DNA of 64,000 nucleotides from Bacteroidota bacterium (GTDB lineage Bacteria > Bacteroidota > Bacteroidia > Chitinophagales > Chitinophagaceae), in NCBI GenBank assembly GCA_026391195.1, contig JAPLEI010000100.1, positions 22,256 to 86,255 on the forward strand, given 5' to 3'. Numbering within the stretch: the first letter of the stretch is position 1; every line of letters starts with the position of its first letter. Positions 10,612-21,282 of the stretch are shown here, piece after piece. The position numbers were made by a program, and so were the translations under genes. The notes under the pieces were generated by a model that saw only the letters and a list, made by a program, of their open reading frames with translations, searched no databases and had not been told where the DNA came from.

Positions 10612-12342
10612 TTAGTCAACTTGTATAATGGGGGAAGGTATGGATATTCCATTTTCATTCAATGCTTCTATTCGGTAATAGTAAGTTTTTTTACTGTCCA
10701 TCCCCTTATAATAATATTCATTGGCACCATATACCATCACACATTGATAGAGTTGATCGGGAGCAGTACCAAAATAAATATTATAGGCATAAGCGGCATC
10801 ATTGGGCGCCCATTTTAACCAGGCACTGCGCTTGTCTTTTTCCGTTCTCAATACCACAAAGTCTTTTACAGCAGCCGGCACCGCGCCCTTCCCTTTTCCA
10901 AAAACCCGCAATCCGCTGATGGCAAAATTACCTGAAGGCAGGTGTTTATTCTCGAGGCGGATATACCGTGCCTGAATGGGCTGAGGCAGTTCAATATAGT
11001 CGTGGGGTATATCCTGCTGATTATTCGATTTGTCAATCATCAGTTTCCATTGTTTGCCATCGGCTGAATAGCTAACCAGGTATTGATGATATTCCCCGAT
11101 GGTTTTGCCCAAAAACTGTGCATCCTGATCGGCATAGTTGATTTGTAAAGCACGTACTTCCAACACCGCACCTAAATCGGTTTGTATCCATTCACCTGGG
11201 TTGCCTGTTGCGGCAGACCAGTAAGTTTTAATGCTTTCATCTACTGCATAGTTGGGCTGATAATTGCCGGCTACAGAAGATACGGTTACCGGTTTCTGAT
11301 AATTCAGTAACATCCATCCGGTGAACCCTTTTCCAGGTGCATTTTTACCGGGCAGGTAATGAGGATAATCACCAAAAGCCGTATTACAATACATCACATC
11401 TTTTTTATCAAAGCCGGCGGGCCAGATACCGAGGCGCCGTTCGAAATTATTTTTTACAGAAATAGCAATGGTAGATACATGCCACCAGTTTTTTTCATTA
11501 TCCTGAAATGTAGCACCATGCCCTGCCCCGCGGGCAAATCCACCAGCTTTCATGCTGAGGGGGTCGGATTGATTTTGAAAAAAGTTCAAAGGCCCATCTC
11601 CTACGGCTACCCCATCGGCATATCCGCTGAATTCTGTTCCGGGTGCGGCATATTGAAAATAGTATTTGCCGTTGTGTTTGGTCATCCAGGCGCCTTCGAT
11701 AAACCCATCCAAAAAAGTATCGTCCATATATTCTCCAAAGCGATGCCAACCATAGCGCCAGCTTTCTAAAAAGAACAGCTCTTTGCGGGTACCAATGGGT
11801 TGCAGGGTTTTTCTATTTAATTCGATGCCATACAAGGGAAATCGATTACTGCTTCCGTTATATAGATACAATCTGCCATCATCGTCTGTAAAAAATGCCG
11901 GATCCCAGCCACCAATTTCAAAAGAATCTACAAGGGGCTTCCATTGATCGTGCAATGGATCTGTACTCATCCAGATGGTAAAATTTTTGGCGTAGTTTGA
12001 GCCCATCACCAGCATGGTATCGCCAATAATGCCAACTGCGGGTGCACATAATTCGTCGTATACCTGATTCCAGGGGCGCAGAAAGCGGCGGGAAATAAAA
12101 TGCCAACTGCTCATATCATTACTCCACCAATAGCCCCATTGATTGGTACTAAATAAATAGTAAGTGCCCTTATAATTTACAATTACCGGATCAGCCGTTG
12201 CTCGGTGTTTTCCCCAGGTAGAGAAATTAGGAATGGGGGTATACCCATAATCTAGGTTAATGGGATTGCAATAGGTAGTGGGTTGGGTATAGCTGGTAAG
12301 CGAAATCAGTACCCATAAAAATATGCCGAAAAACTTTTTCAT
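10612..12342 (-). CDS. GH43-like family glycosyl hydrolase with discoidin (F5/8C) and FnIII-like C-terminus
   Basis: HRATADPVIVNYKGTYYLFSTNQWGYWWS, GWDPAFFTDDDGRLYLYNGSSN, and a C-terminal discoidin region (VDESIKTYWSAATGNPGEWIQTDLG). Confidence 0.87.
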   Translation of the reverse strand: MKKFFGIFLWVLISLTSYTQPTTYCNPINLDYGYTPIPNFSTWGKHRATADPVIVNYKGTYYLFSTNQWGYWWSNDMSSWHFISRRFLRPWNQVYDELCAPAVGIIGDTMLVMGSNYAKNFTIWMSTDPLHDQWKPLVDSFEIGGWDPAFFTDDDGRLYLYNGSSNRFPLYGIELNRKTLQPIGTRKELFFLESWRYGWHRFGEYMDDTFLDGFIEGAWMTKHNGKYYFQYAAPGTEFSGYADGVAVGDGPLNFFQNQSDPLSMKAGGFARGAGHGATFQDNEKNWWHVSTIAISVKNNFERRLGIWPAGFDKKDVMYCNTAFGDYPHYLPGKNAPGKGFTGWMLLNYQKPVTVSSVAGNYQPNYAVDESIKTYWSAATGNPGEWIQTDLGAVLEVRALQINYADQDAQFLGKTIGEYHQYLVSYSADGKQWKLMIDKSNNQQDIPHDYIELPQPIQARYIRLENKHLPSGNFAISGLRVFGKGKGAVPAAVKDFVVLRTEKDKRSAWLKWAPNDAAYAYNIYFGTAPDQLYQCVMVYGANEYYYKGMDSKKTYYYRIEALNENGISIPSPIIQVD

Positions 12343-12453
12343 ACACGCAGGTGTTAGGGCAAGCCGTTTTTCGGAATGGTAAACAAACCTCGCTAAAGGA
12401 TGCCCTACTAAAAGTATTGAAAACATTCAAACTGTACAATACTACCGAAGGAA

Positions 12454-13671
12454 TTATCGGTTAATAGGTATTACCTCAATTTTTTTATACTGCTTCAATC
12501 TGGCGATGGGTACTTTATAGTCGAGAGCCAGAACGCCTGTTAAAACACCTCCCTGTGAAGGAATCACCAGGGTTTGACTGTAGGAATAATACTTGATCCG
12601 GTCGAGTGGGGTTTTTCTGAGTTCACTCATATACATGTAGGGAGCATAATTATTTACCTCATACTTTCGGTAACGGTTACTCAGGGTTTCTATGGGCGTA
12701 AATGAGGATGATCCAATTTGATCGGTAGAACCCGTCATGCGAACGTTAAATCGTTTATTCATGTTTAACACGGCCGTTTGGCCAAATAAGTTATAGAAGA
12801 AGTCGCGGGGATTGTTGCGCAGGTAAAACGTATTTTTAGCAGTACGATTAGGAAACATATTATTGCCGGTATGCCAGCCAGCGTAATATCTTTTAATATC
12901 CTCTTCGGAAAATACAGAAACTTCATACACTTCTTTTCCCATTTTTTTATAGGTAGCCGCTTCACTGGGCGTCATAGTGATTCCTTTAAAAGTGGTAATG
13001 ATTTCCTGATACACGATTTTAAAATTATCGTTCGAATACACTTCTACGGTAAGGGGAAGTATAAACTCATCTGTAGCTACCCATTCCCTGTCGGCAGTGT
13101 ACTTGCTATAGGGATTGAGTTTGGGCTCATCGGATATGATTTTATAATCAAAAGCCCGATTGAGAATTGCAGCTACTTTATCTGAAAGCGCGGATAAAGC
13201 AACCTTTTCTCCGCTTTCATTTCTCTCTTGCCGGCCAAATTCACTGGCAATAGCCGATCCCTGTATTTCGGTTCCTATGCCATTATTTTTACAAAAAGTC
13301 ATTACTTCTTTAACCGAAACATGTGCCCGGATAGTAATGGATTTACCATTAAATGGTTTTACCGGTTCTACTTTTGTAATGGTGCCGGCTGCTATTTCAG
13401 CAATCTTATCAGAAACCAGTCGATCGTTTACCACTTCGGTTTCTTGGGTAACAAAAGAACCGATGGTACTTACGATTGCTTTTACTTCTGCATTCATCCG
13501 AGCTTCTTCTTCGGTTTTTCCATATCCGGTTACTTCTACTACATTGCTTTTTGAAGCAGAACCGGTTGTTGACTGACTGCCTTGTTTTGCAGAGGTACAG
13601 GATAACAAACAAATTAGTATACAAACAATACTTACTGCTCCATTATTGCGGAGCCCTTTGAAACGAATCAT
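12454..13671 (-). CDS. Hypothetical lipoprotein (LPP20-like repeat region)
   Basis: Lipobox LLSCTS; VEVTGYGKTEEEARMNAEVKAI pattern; long continuous ORF. Confidence 0.6.
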   Translation of the reverse strand: MIRFKGLRNNGAVSIVCILICLLSCTSAKQGSQSTTGSASKSNVVEVTGYGKTEEEARMNAEVKAIVSTIGSFVTQETEVVNDRLVSDKIAEIAAGTITKVEPVKPFNGKSITIRAHVSVKEVMTFCKNNGIGTEIQGSAIASEFGRQERNESGEKVALSALSDKVAAILNRAFDYKIISDEPKLNPYSKYTADREWVATDEFILPLTVEVYSNDNFKIVYQEIITTFKGITMTPSEAATYKKMGKEVYEVSVFSEEDIKRYYAGWHTGNNMFPNRTAKNTFYLRNNPRDFFYNLFGQTAVLNMNKRFNVRMTGSTDQIGSSSFTPIETLSNRYRKYEVNNYAPYMYMSELRKTPLDRIKYYSYSQTLVIPSQGGVLTGVLALDYKVPIARLKQYKKIEVIPINR

Positions 13672-13985
13672 ATAGAAATAATTGGATGATAAATGAATGG
13701 GGGAATATATAAACACAACTTTTTTCGGGTCAAATCACCGAAAATAAGGGTTAGAATAAACTGAGGGAAAAGAGTAGTTGTAATCTGGTAAAAAGAATGC
13801 TGGTATAGCGTATATACAGATAGAATGCCCTGCCGAATTTGCATAGGATGGATAATTGGAGGGCTAAATTATAGAAAAAACAACTGCAAAGAATATAATA
13901 GGCAAGCGAGATGATCTACAAATGAATATAAAAATGAATCTTTGTAGATATAAAAATTACCAATCACAAAAGTAATTTTATTTAT

Positions 13986-15101
13986 ATGTCGGGAAGTCGT
14001 ATTAGAAAAGAGCCGGTTTGCCTCAATTGTGGTCAGGATGTGCAGGGGAGATTCTGCACCGTATGTGGCCAGGAAAATATTGAGCCGAGGGAAAATTTTC
14101 GCAGTTTATTAACGCATTTTATTAAGGATTTCACTCATTTCGACGGAAAATTCTTTCATACCATTCGGGTATTGCTCTTTCAGCCGGGGGAGTTATCAAA
14201 AGCATATATCAATGGAAAAAGGGCTTCCTATCTGCATCCTATTCGGATGTATCTGTTTATTTCCTTTGCTTTTTTCCTTATCATTTATCTAACCGAAAAG
14301 GTTTCATCTACAGAGGTTCCTGCTTCGCAAACTCCTTCCATAGATTCGGTTACTACGGTTCTTACGAAACAAATTGTCGCCTTACAAAAAAAACAGCAGC
14401 CCAATGATTCGGGTATAGGAGATTTTGTAATTCGAGAGAAAATTCTTCAATTAGAAAAAAGAAAATGGCAACTGAAAGCAGATTCATCTCAGATAACAGA
14501 AATATGGAAAAATCTGAATGACAGTTCATTGGTTTTCGATAGCAAAGACAGTAATTTAGTAAGTGCTGAGTGGTACGAATTACAACAGCGCCAGTTGCCT
14601 CCGGAAAAAAGAGATAGCGGGGTAGAGCATTGGATAAAGAAAAAAATTGCCAGGGCAAACGGAAAGTTCAATAGTAGTTCAGAGCTGATAAGCCTACTAA
14701 GTGAGAAATTCCCGGCACAGCTTCCTAAGTTGCTGTTTATTTCATTGCCCTTGGTTGCATTATTGCTGGCGGGCTTATATTTTAGGCGTAAACAATGGGG
14801 GTATGCAGATCATGCCATACTTACCCTGCATCTGTTTAGTGCCACTTTTCTTCTTTTAGCAATACAACTCATTCTCTCGCTGGTATTCACCATGCTTCAC
14901 TGGAATCTGATTAATCGGATACTTGGTATAGGATTTGGCATCCTATTACCTTTCTTTTATTATAGCAGCCTACGAAATTTCTACGCACAATCAATTAGAA
15001 AAACTATCTGGAAAACTTTCCTGCTTTTACTTGGAAGTACGTTTATTTTGGTGATTATTTTCAGCATGTCGGTTTTACTAGCTTTATTGAGTCTTCACTA
15101 G
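13986..15101 (+). CDS. DUF3667-type membrane protein with N-terminal zinc ribbon
   Basis: CLNCGQDVQGRFCTVCGQ followed by HFIKDFTHFDGKFFHTIRVLLFQPGELSKAYINGKRASYLHPIRMYLFIS, and TM segments. Confidence 0.8.
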   Translation: MSGSRIRKEPVCLNCGQDVQGRFCTVCGQENIEPRENFRSLLTHFIKDFTHFDGKFFHTIRVLLFQPGELSKAYINGKRASYLHPIRMYLFISFAFFLIIYLTEKVSSTEVPASQTPSIDSVTTVLTKQIVALQKKQQPNDSGIGDFVIREKILQLEKRKWQLKADSSQITEIWKNLNDSSLVFDSKDSNLVSAEWYELQQRQLPPEKRDSGVEHWIKKKIARANGKFNSSSELISLLSEKFPAQLPKLLFISLPLVALLLAGLYFRRKQWGYADHAILTLHLFSATFLLLAIQLILSLVFTMLHWNLINRILGIGFGILLPFFYYSSLRNFYAQSIRKTIWKTFLLLLGSTFILVIIFSMSVLLALLSLH

Positions 15102-15151
15102 TCTGCTAATTTCTGCAAGGTTCTGTCAGTAATAAATTACATCAGTAAGTT

Positions 15152-15182
15152 CAAAAAAAACAGGCGACCATGGCCGCCTGTA
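15152..15182 (-). terminator. Rho-independent terminator downstream of the DUF4397 gene
   Basis: ACAGGCG accatgg CGCCTGT hairpin followed by a T-run on the minus strand. Confidence 0.75.
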
Positions 15183-15207
15183 TGAATTGAATTAACTGGT
15201 AATTGAA

Positions 15208-15951
15208 TTAGTAGTTCACAAAAGAACTTAAAAACCGCGCAGTAGAAACGCGATGGATGCCCCGATAAATCAGGGTATAGCTGCGTTTTTCTGTTCCCAG
15301 AAAGCCGTTCAACTGGGCCAATACGTTAGAAGTTCCTGCTTCGCGCACTTGCAAAGTATCACTAAGCCGAGAAGGGAAAGCAATAAAACTGCCTATGGAT
15401 GTAGGCGACACATTGGTAAATACATTTCCCATTCGCTTGAAGGAATAGATATCTACGTTAGGCATTGCAACGGTTGAATACGCAAAATGTGCAAAGCGAA
15501 TACGGCAGGAAGTGTCTTCCGGAATGGTGATCGTAGTAGCGACTGTTCTTTGCTTTACAGCAGTGATTGTATCAAAAGTGAAGATGGTATAATTTTTCCC
15601 ATACTCCAATACATTATCAAAGCTAATCGGCAACTGAGTAGTTGTTTTTAGTGTGTCACGAACCTGAAATACGCGCTGGCCCATGGGAACTACAAATCCG
15701 TAACCCACTGCAGGAAAAACACTCCCGGCACTAAGTGCGGATCCATTTTGAGGCACTCCATCCACAAAAACATAGTTTCGGGCGGCGCCTACTGTAGCGA
15801 TATATACCTGCACAACGCCACTTTGATCGGTTATATTTCGGTCTTGCGTTGTTTTTTCGTCGAAGCTCTTTTCACAGGATGACAATAAGAGTCCTGTAAA
15901 AAATACAGTTCCTATACCAAGGATATGTTTCAAATTAACTTTCATATACAT
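15208..15951 (-). CDS. DUF4397-domain lipoprotein
   Basis: Lipobox LLSSCEKS; YIATVGAARNYVFVDGVP...IRFAHFAYSTVAMPNVDIY. Confidence 0.7.
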   Translation of the reverse strand: MYMKVNLKHILGIGTVFFTGLLLSSCEKSFDEKTTQDRNITDQSGVVQVYIATVGAARNYVFVDGVPQNGSALSAGSVFPAVGYGFVVPMGQRVFQVRDTLKTTTQLPISFDNVLEYGKNYTIFTFDTITAVKQRTVATTITIPEDTSCRIRFAHFAYSTVAMPNVDIYSFKRMGNVFTNVSPTSIGSFIAFPSRLSDTLQVREAGTSNVLAQLNGFLGTEKRSYTLIYRGIHRVSTARFLSSFVNY

Positions 15952-15962
15952 AGTTTAAATTG

Positions 15963-17609
15963 TTAGGGTAGAGAAAACCATTGCTCTTTCGTGTGATAAT
16001 CTAATGCCAATCCACCAACGCCATTCAGTGCATCTATGTTATAGAGGTATTCTGAATTATAGCGTGGACGAGCACGATACACCCATTTATTGGCATTGTT
16101 GGTGAATAAATCGATACCTGAGGGAGGAGTGAAGCCGGCATATACTTGTTGCCCTGTTACGGGATCCAAATCAGTATAGTGATAGCGCCGAATATCTACC
16201 CAGGTTTCCTGTAATCCCCAGCCATACATGGCTATATATTTTTGCAACATAATATGTGAACGAGTAAGACTACCAACTGCAGGTACCACAGCCGGATTGG
16301 CCAAATAGGCGGCCCTGCCGGCAGGAGTAATCTGAAGAGCAACTGGAACACTAGTATGATAATCAGCTGTGTTTATTAACATATCGAAGTTGGCATTGAT
16401 TCCGTCGATGTACGACTGCCTGGCTTGAGCAGCAAAAGCAGCTCCCTTTCTAAGAAATGCCTCAGCCTTCATAAAATGATTTTCAGCTGCCGTTAAAATC
16501 GGGAATGGAGCACCGTTGCGAAAGATATATCGGGAAGTTGCATCTGTTCCGGGAGCAGCGGTGGAAGCAAACGTGCCTCCCCAAAAATTCTGGGGTTGAT
16601 CATTGAGCGCCAAACCGTCTGTGCCTTTATTTGGCCGTATACCGCGGTAAGTGCCATTAGTGTTTTCTCTCAATAAATAGGAGGTACGCGGATCAACAAC
16701 CCCGGTAAACATGGTACTCAACCCCTGCATCAGGTCTACTACAAATCTTGATTGGCGTAAGGCACCTACGTTGCTTCGGAATGGACCATAGAAATTATAG
16801 GTTCCTGAAAGTCCGGAAGCCTGAAATTTTGCCGTAGCATCATCTTTGGTAAGATTAATTCCCAGATTAGCATATGCAATAACAGAATCAGGCTGGTAAG
16901 TACTCTTATTGGTTAAATGATTGAAACTGCGTGCCATAACCGAATAAACAAATTTCTTCCATTTATCGCGATCGCCATTATAAAAATAAGCATCCCCTAT
17001 GGCCAGATTAGTTTGGCTCACATTATCTCCACTTTGATTGAGGAAGGTAAGTGCCAGACTAGCCTGTCTGCGGCATTCATCATACATCTCTTGCTGGGTA
17101 TCATATTTAAAAACCAGTAAATTGGCATCAAATGCTTGTTTCTGTATGGCTTCTCCATATGTAGTGGTTAAAGTAAGCCAACTCCAGGCCAATAGGGCAT
17201 GCCCTACGCCAACATAATCCCATTTCTTTTCTTCCGTACCCCACTCAATCATACGTTGCAGGTTTTGGCCCATTCCATAATAATGCATAGCCCAAATAGA
17301 ACCCAGCACATCACTGGCTCCAGTAGCACCCCCCATCTGATCGTATTGATTTCCAGTAGAATTGGTTCCCCAATTCTGTATATAACGGCCAATGTATAAA
17401 CCATCATTGGCTACCCCATAGGCACTTCCCTGTGCAGAGGAATTTCCTACTAAGGTTCCAATAATACCCGGTAAAAGAGTCTCCACCGGAACCCGTACAC
17501 TGGCATTGGGATTTTTATAGGCCTCATCGATTTTTTTGCTGCAGGAGGGGGCACACAAGATGAGTGTGACAAAGAACAACAGCGGCAGTAATTTATGTAA
17601 ATATTTCAT
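15963..17609 (-). CDS. SusD/RagB-family outer-membrane lipoprotein
   Basis: Lipobox LCAPSCSKK; downstream of and nearly overlapping a SusC gene; SusD_2-like organisation. Confidence 0.85.
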   Translation of the reverse strand: MKYLHKLLPLLFFVTLILCAPSCSKKIDEAYKNPNASVRVPVETLLPGIIGTLVGNSSAQGSAYGVANDGLYIGRYIQNWGTNSTGNQYDQMGGATGASDVLGSIWAMHYYGMGQNLQRMIEWGTEEKKWDYVGVGHALLAWSWLTLTTTYGEAIQKQAFDANLLVFKYDTQQEMYDECRRQASLALTFLNQSGDNVSQTNLAIGDAYFYNGDRDKWKKFVYSVMARSFNHLTNKSTYQPDSVIAYANLGINLTKDDATAKFQASGLSGTYNFYGPFRSNVGALRQSRFVVDLMQGLSTMFTGVVDPRTSYLLRENTNGTYRGIRPNKGTDGLALNDQPQNFWGGTFASTAAPGTDATSRYIFRNGAPFPILTAAENHFMKAEAFLRKGAAFAAQARQSYIDGINANFDMLINTADYHTSVPVALQITPAGRAAYLANPAVVPAVGSLTRSHIMLQKYIAMYGWGLQETWVDIRRYHYTDLDPVTGQQVYAGFTPPSGIDLFTNNANKWVYRARPRYNSEYLYNIDALNGVGGLALDYHTKEQWFSLP

Positions 17610-17629
17610 AATCTTTTTTTTGACTTTTA

Positions 17630-20600
17630 TCAAAAGGAAGCTCTGATTCCAAAGTTTAATTGTAAAGGAGAAGGAAGGGTTCCATAATCAAAACCAAAAG
17701 CACCTACCCCCAAACTTCCGGCGGTATTACCATTCACTGCCGGATCTGCTCCGCTATAGTTGGTAAGCAATACCAAATCGTTGCCTGTAACAAACACACT
17801 CAACAATTTAATTCGCTTCACAAAGGTTTTAGGGAAGGTATAATTCAATGTTACATCCCGTAACCGGAACCAGTTCACATTGCGCTCTATAAAGGCCTCT
17901 TCTGGCATGGTTGAATAGTACTGGTCGTTGAAAGCCGGTATCACTGCAATGGCATTTGGCGTAGGCGTTGCGGAATTCTGCAAGCCGTCGTTCAACACAC
18001 CCGAAATAACCCGCGGGGTATAACGATCTTCCGTTAACTTACTCTTACCAATCCGTGTGAGGTAGGCATTCGTACCATTGAAAATATCACCACCCACTTT
18101 CAAATCCCAAAGCATACTGAGTCTCCAATTACCCCAACGAACAGTGTTGTTCCAACCAAGGGTAAACGCAGGATTGCGATCGCCAGCAACCGTGAAAACA
18201 CCGTTCCCAACTGGCAAACCATTAGAAGGATTAATTAAGATTTGACCAGCATTATTTTTTGCATATCCAAAAGCTGTAATTGAAGTGGTAGGTCCACCAA
18301 ATGTTAAACCACCTCGTGCATTTCCATATAGCCAGGTATCAGAAATATAATACTCGGCAACATTTTTTGGAAGTCCAATTACTTCATTCCACATCCGGTT
18401 AAAGTTGAAACGCATGTTCCAAACCAATCCTTTTTTACGGATTACATCATAGTCAAGGCTTAACTCAATACCCTGATTAAGCGTGCTGGCAGCATTCTGC
18501 GTATTTAAAACGAAACCAGTACCATAACTCAAGCGGAAGGCTTGAATGATTTGACCCGTATTCTTTGTGTTGTAATAAGTAACATCCAGGTTTAACCGAT
18601 TATTAAGCAATCGGAATTCCGTACCCACCTCATACGTGCGTTGTCTTTCGGGTGCCAAATCAGGACTGTTGTTGAAGAATCCGTATGAGAATCCACCACC
18701 ACTGGCAAAATTATTAACGAATACAGATTGCGTTGAATAGGGTGTATTGAGGCGAGCCGTTCCAGCCAGAGAGGTCCGCAGCTTCCAGTAATTAATTAAT
18801 CCATTGGTTTTTAATGAGGGGAAGATATCACTCATAATTAAACTCAAACTTGCACCCGGGTAATTGTACTGTCGATTTTGAACCGGCAGTGTAGAGGCTT
18901 CTTCAAAACGATGGGTGTAACTAAAGAAGGCATAGTTTTTATAACTCACGGCAAATTCACCAAAATAGGCGTTCTGACGAAGAATTTGTTGGTTGTATTC
19001 GCCATAAGCATTCCGTAGCAAACGCAAACGAGTATTTCTGCGCGTAACATTGCTATCCATATAATTGCCAACAATTCCTTGTAAGTCACGATCGGTAACC
19101 AAAACCTGCGTTCCTCCTACTACCGGATCGCCATTGGCATCCCGTGGTGTGCGGTACATTTTCCCATCTGTAGAGTTAACATTATCTATAATATTGGTTC
19201 CTGAAACAGCCCACATGCGGGTTTCATAATTCTGCCACATCGTTCCCACCATCAAACGCAGACTCAGATCTTTGCCAATATTTTTTTTGAAAGTAGAAGT
19301 AATGGTATGATTATAGCCAATGTATTTTCTCCAATATTGGTCTAAGTTACCCCCCGATCCGGCTGAAACGTAGAATGACTGCGGATGATAGAACCAATAA
19401 CCATTTAGATCATAGGTATCATATCCGAAACGGCCAGAGATGGTCCACCATTTGGTAGGATTAATGTTGATTCCCAATGTTGCAGTGATACGGTCGGTTT
19501 GATCGTATGCCCGATTCTTTTTAACGTTGAACAAGGGATTGTCAATTTCTGCATTGGCAGACAAACCAGAATATAGGTCAAGCTTATCGCCGGTTGAAAG
19601 GTCTTCATAATTACGAATATCATTGTTGTTGGGCCAGGATAATAGAGAAAGCAGATAACCTCCCGCACTTCTTAGCACTTTATTATTTTCTGAGCGGATA
19701 TAAGCAAGTGAAGGTATTAATTCAACTTTGTCTTTAAATAATTTAGTGGTATTGCTGATACGCAGATTATAGCGACGGAATGTATTTTCAGGCACTACAC
19801 CCTCCTGATCAAAATAACTGGCAGAAATGCGGAAAACAGATTTTTTAACCCCGAAGTCCATCCCCAAATTGTGCGTTTGTGCACGACCTGTTCGGAAGAA
19901 TTGGTTTTTATTATCATACAGCTGAGTGCCTGCAGCCCAACGAGGACCAAAATAAGAAAATAGGTTAGACGGATTATTATTCTGACCATTGGAATATTCG
20001 TCATTTACCTGAGGCCAACGGGTTACTTTCTGAATACGAAAACTATTGTCGTACTGAATTGCCAGTTTATTATTTTTAGCCTTTTTGGTTGTAATTAAAA
20101 TAGCCCCGGAACTCGCCTGGCTTCCGTATAAAGCAGTAGCCTCAGGCCCTTTTAATATAGTAATGGTTTCAATATCATTCGGATTAATATCTGCAATCCG
20201 ATTCTGATAGTCGTTATTCCGGTTAGGTCTGTCTGATGCAAGCCCAACACCCTGACCTCCACTAGAGGTTTCGTTTACTGTTTGGTTATCAAGAATAACA
20301 CCATCTACTACATACAAGGGTTGGTTACTAAGAGACAATGAATTGAAACCACGAAGCACAACAGAAGAAGATGCACCTGCAACTCCTGAAGTTTGGTCGA
20401 GCGTTAAACCAGCTACACGACCTTGTAATCCGTTCAGGAAGTTCTCACGCTGAGTCTCCTGCAATTCTTCTCCTTTTACCGTTTGGGTCGAATACCCGAG
20501 CGAACGAGGATTTCGCTTAATATCCATGGCAGTTACTACTACCTCTCCCATCGTATTATCCGATACCCCAAGCTTCACATTTATGGATGGAGCAGATCCA

Positions 20601-20860
20601 ACTTTAATGTCTTTGGTGGTATACCCCACATACGAGAACTGTAATATTTCCCCTTCAGAAGCCTGAATAGAAAATTTACCATTGGCATCCGTTTGGGTAA
20701 GTCTTCTTGTTCCCCTGATTTTTACAGTTGCCCCTGCCAGAGGAGATTGATTATCTTCTGCGATGATTGTTCCAGAGACTGTCTTCATCTGTGCCTGCGA
20801 AACGGGCATCCACAGAAAAAACATGGAAATTATCGCTAATAAGAAGCGCGATTTTCTCAT
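17630..20860 (-). CDS. SusC/RagA-family TonB-dependent receptor
   Basis: Carboxypeptidase-D-like domain (VSGTIIAEDNQSPLAGATVKIRGT), plug domain, SASSGAILITTKKAK. Confidence 0.95.
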   Translation of the reverse strand: MRKSRFLLAIISMFFLWMPVSQAQMKTVSGTIIAEDNQSPLAGATVKIRGTRRLTQTDANGKFSIQASEGEILQFSYVGYTTKDIKVGSAPSINVKLGVSDNTMGEVVVTAMDIKRNPRSLGYSTQTVKGEELQETQRENFLNGLQGRVAGLTLDQTSGVAGASSSVVLRGFNSLSLSNQPLYVVDGVILDNQTVNETSSGGQGVGLASDRPNRNNDYQNRIADINPNDIETITILKGPEATALYGSQASSGAILITTKKAKNNKLAIQYDNSFRIQKVTRWPQVNDEYSNGQNNNPSNLFSYFGPRWAAGTQLYDNKNQFFRTGRAQTHNLGMDFGVKKSVFRISASYFDQEGVVPENTFRRYNLRISNTTKLFKDKVELIPSLAYIRSENNKVLRSAGGYLLSLLSWPNNNDIRNYEDLSTGDKLDLYSGLSANAEIDNPLFNVKKNRAYDQTDRITATLGININPTKWWTISGRFGYDTYDLNGYWFYHPQSFYVSAGSGGNLDQYWRKYIGYNHTITSTFKKNIGKDLSLRLMVGTMWQNYETRMWAVSGTNIIDNVNSTDGKMYRTPRDANGDPVVGGTQVLVTDRDLQGIVGNYMDSNVTRRNTRLRLLRNAYGEYNQQILRQNAYFGEFAVSYKNYAFFSYTHRFEEASTLPVQNRQYNYPGASLSLIMSDIFPSLKTNGLINYWKLRTSLAGTARLNTPYSTQSVFVNNFASGGGFSYGFFNNSPDLAPERQRTYEVGTEFRLLNNRLNLDVTYYNTKNTGQIIQAFRLSYGTGFVLNTQNAASTLNQGIELSLDYDVIRKKGLVWNMRFNFNRMWNEVIGLPKNVAEYYISDTWLYGNARGGLTFGGPTTSITAFGYAKNNAGQILINPSNGLPVGNGVFTVAGDRNPAFTLGWNNTVRWGNWRLSMLWDLKVGGDIFNGTNAYLTRIGKSKLTEDRYTPRVISGVLNDGLQNSATPTPNAIAVIPAFNDQYYSTMPEEAFIERNVNWFRLRDVTLNYTFPKTFVKRIKLLSVFVTGNDLVLLTNYSGADPAVNGNTAGSLGVGAFGFDYGTLPSPLQLNFGIRASF

Positions 20861-21282
20861 ATTACCTAATTTTAGTTTGGTTAAATTAACACCGAATCCG
20901 CGTTGCGGACTGAAATGTTAAACATATGCAAAATAGGGAATTTTTTTTAAATACTTTCTTTTTAATGGATGAGCGGAATAAAATAAATACTATTTTATTT
21001 TTATGTGTAAAACGTTATTATTAATTGGATAGCATAATCAAACGAGAGCGTACACCCAATTTCGTATTGTTCTAACTAACAGATGTGCTGCATTTAATTG
21101 CCCCCAGCAGTTGAGTATCAATCACATCATTTGCAATCATTTTTGAGGAGGAGTTAGGGAGCATGCATATACCGGTAAACAATTTCTTGGTTTGGGATAA
21201 TCAGCATCCTACTCGCGACAAATTTCGCTGCCGCAACTGATTGCTAAACAATAACGGCAGCTGTGTAGGACGGCATTAAAAA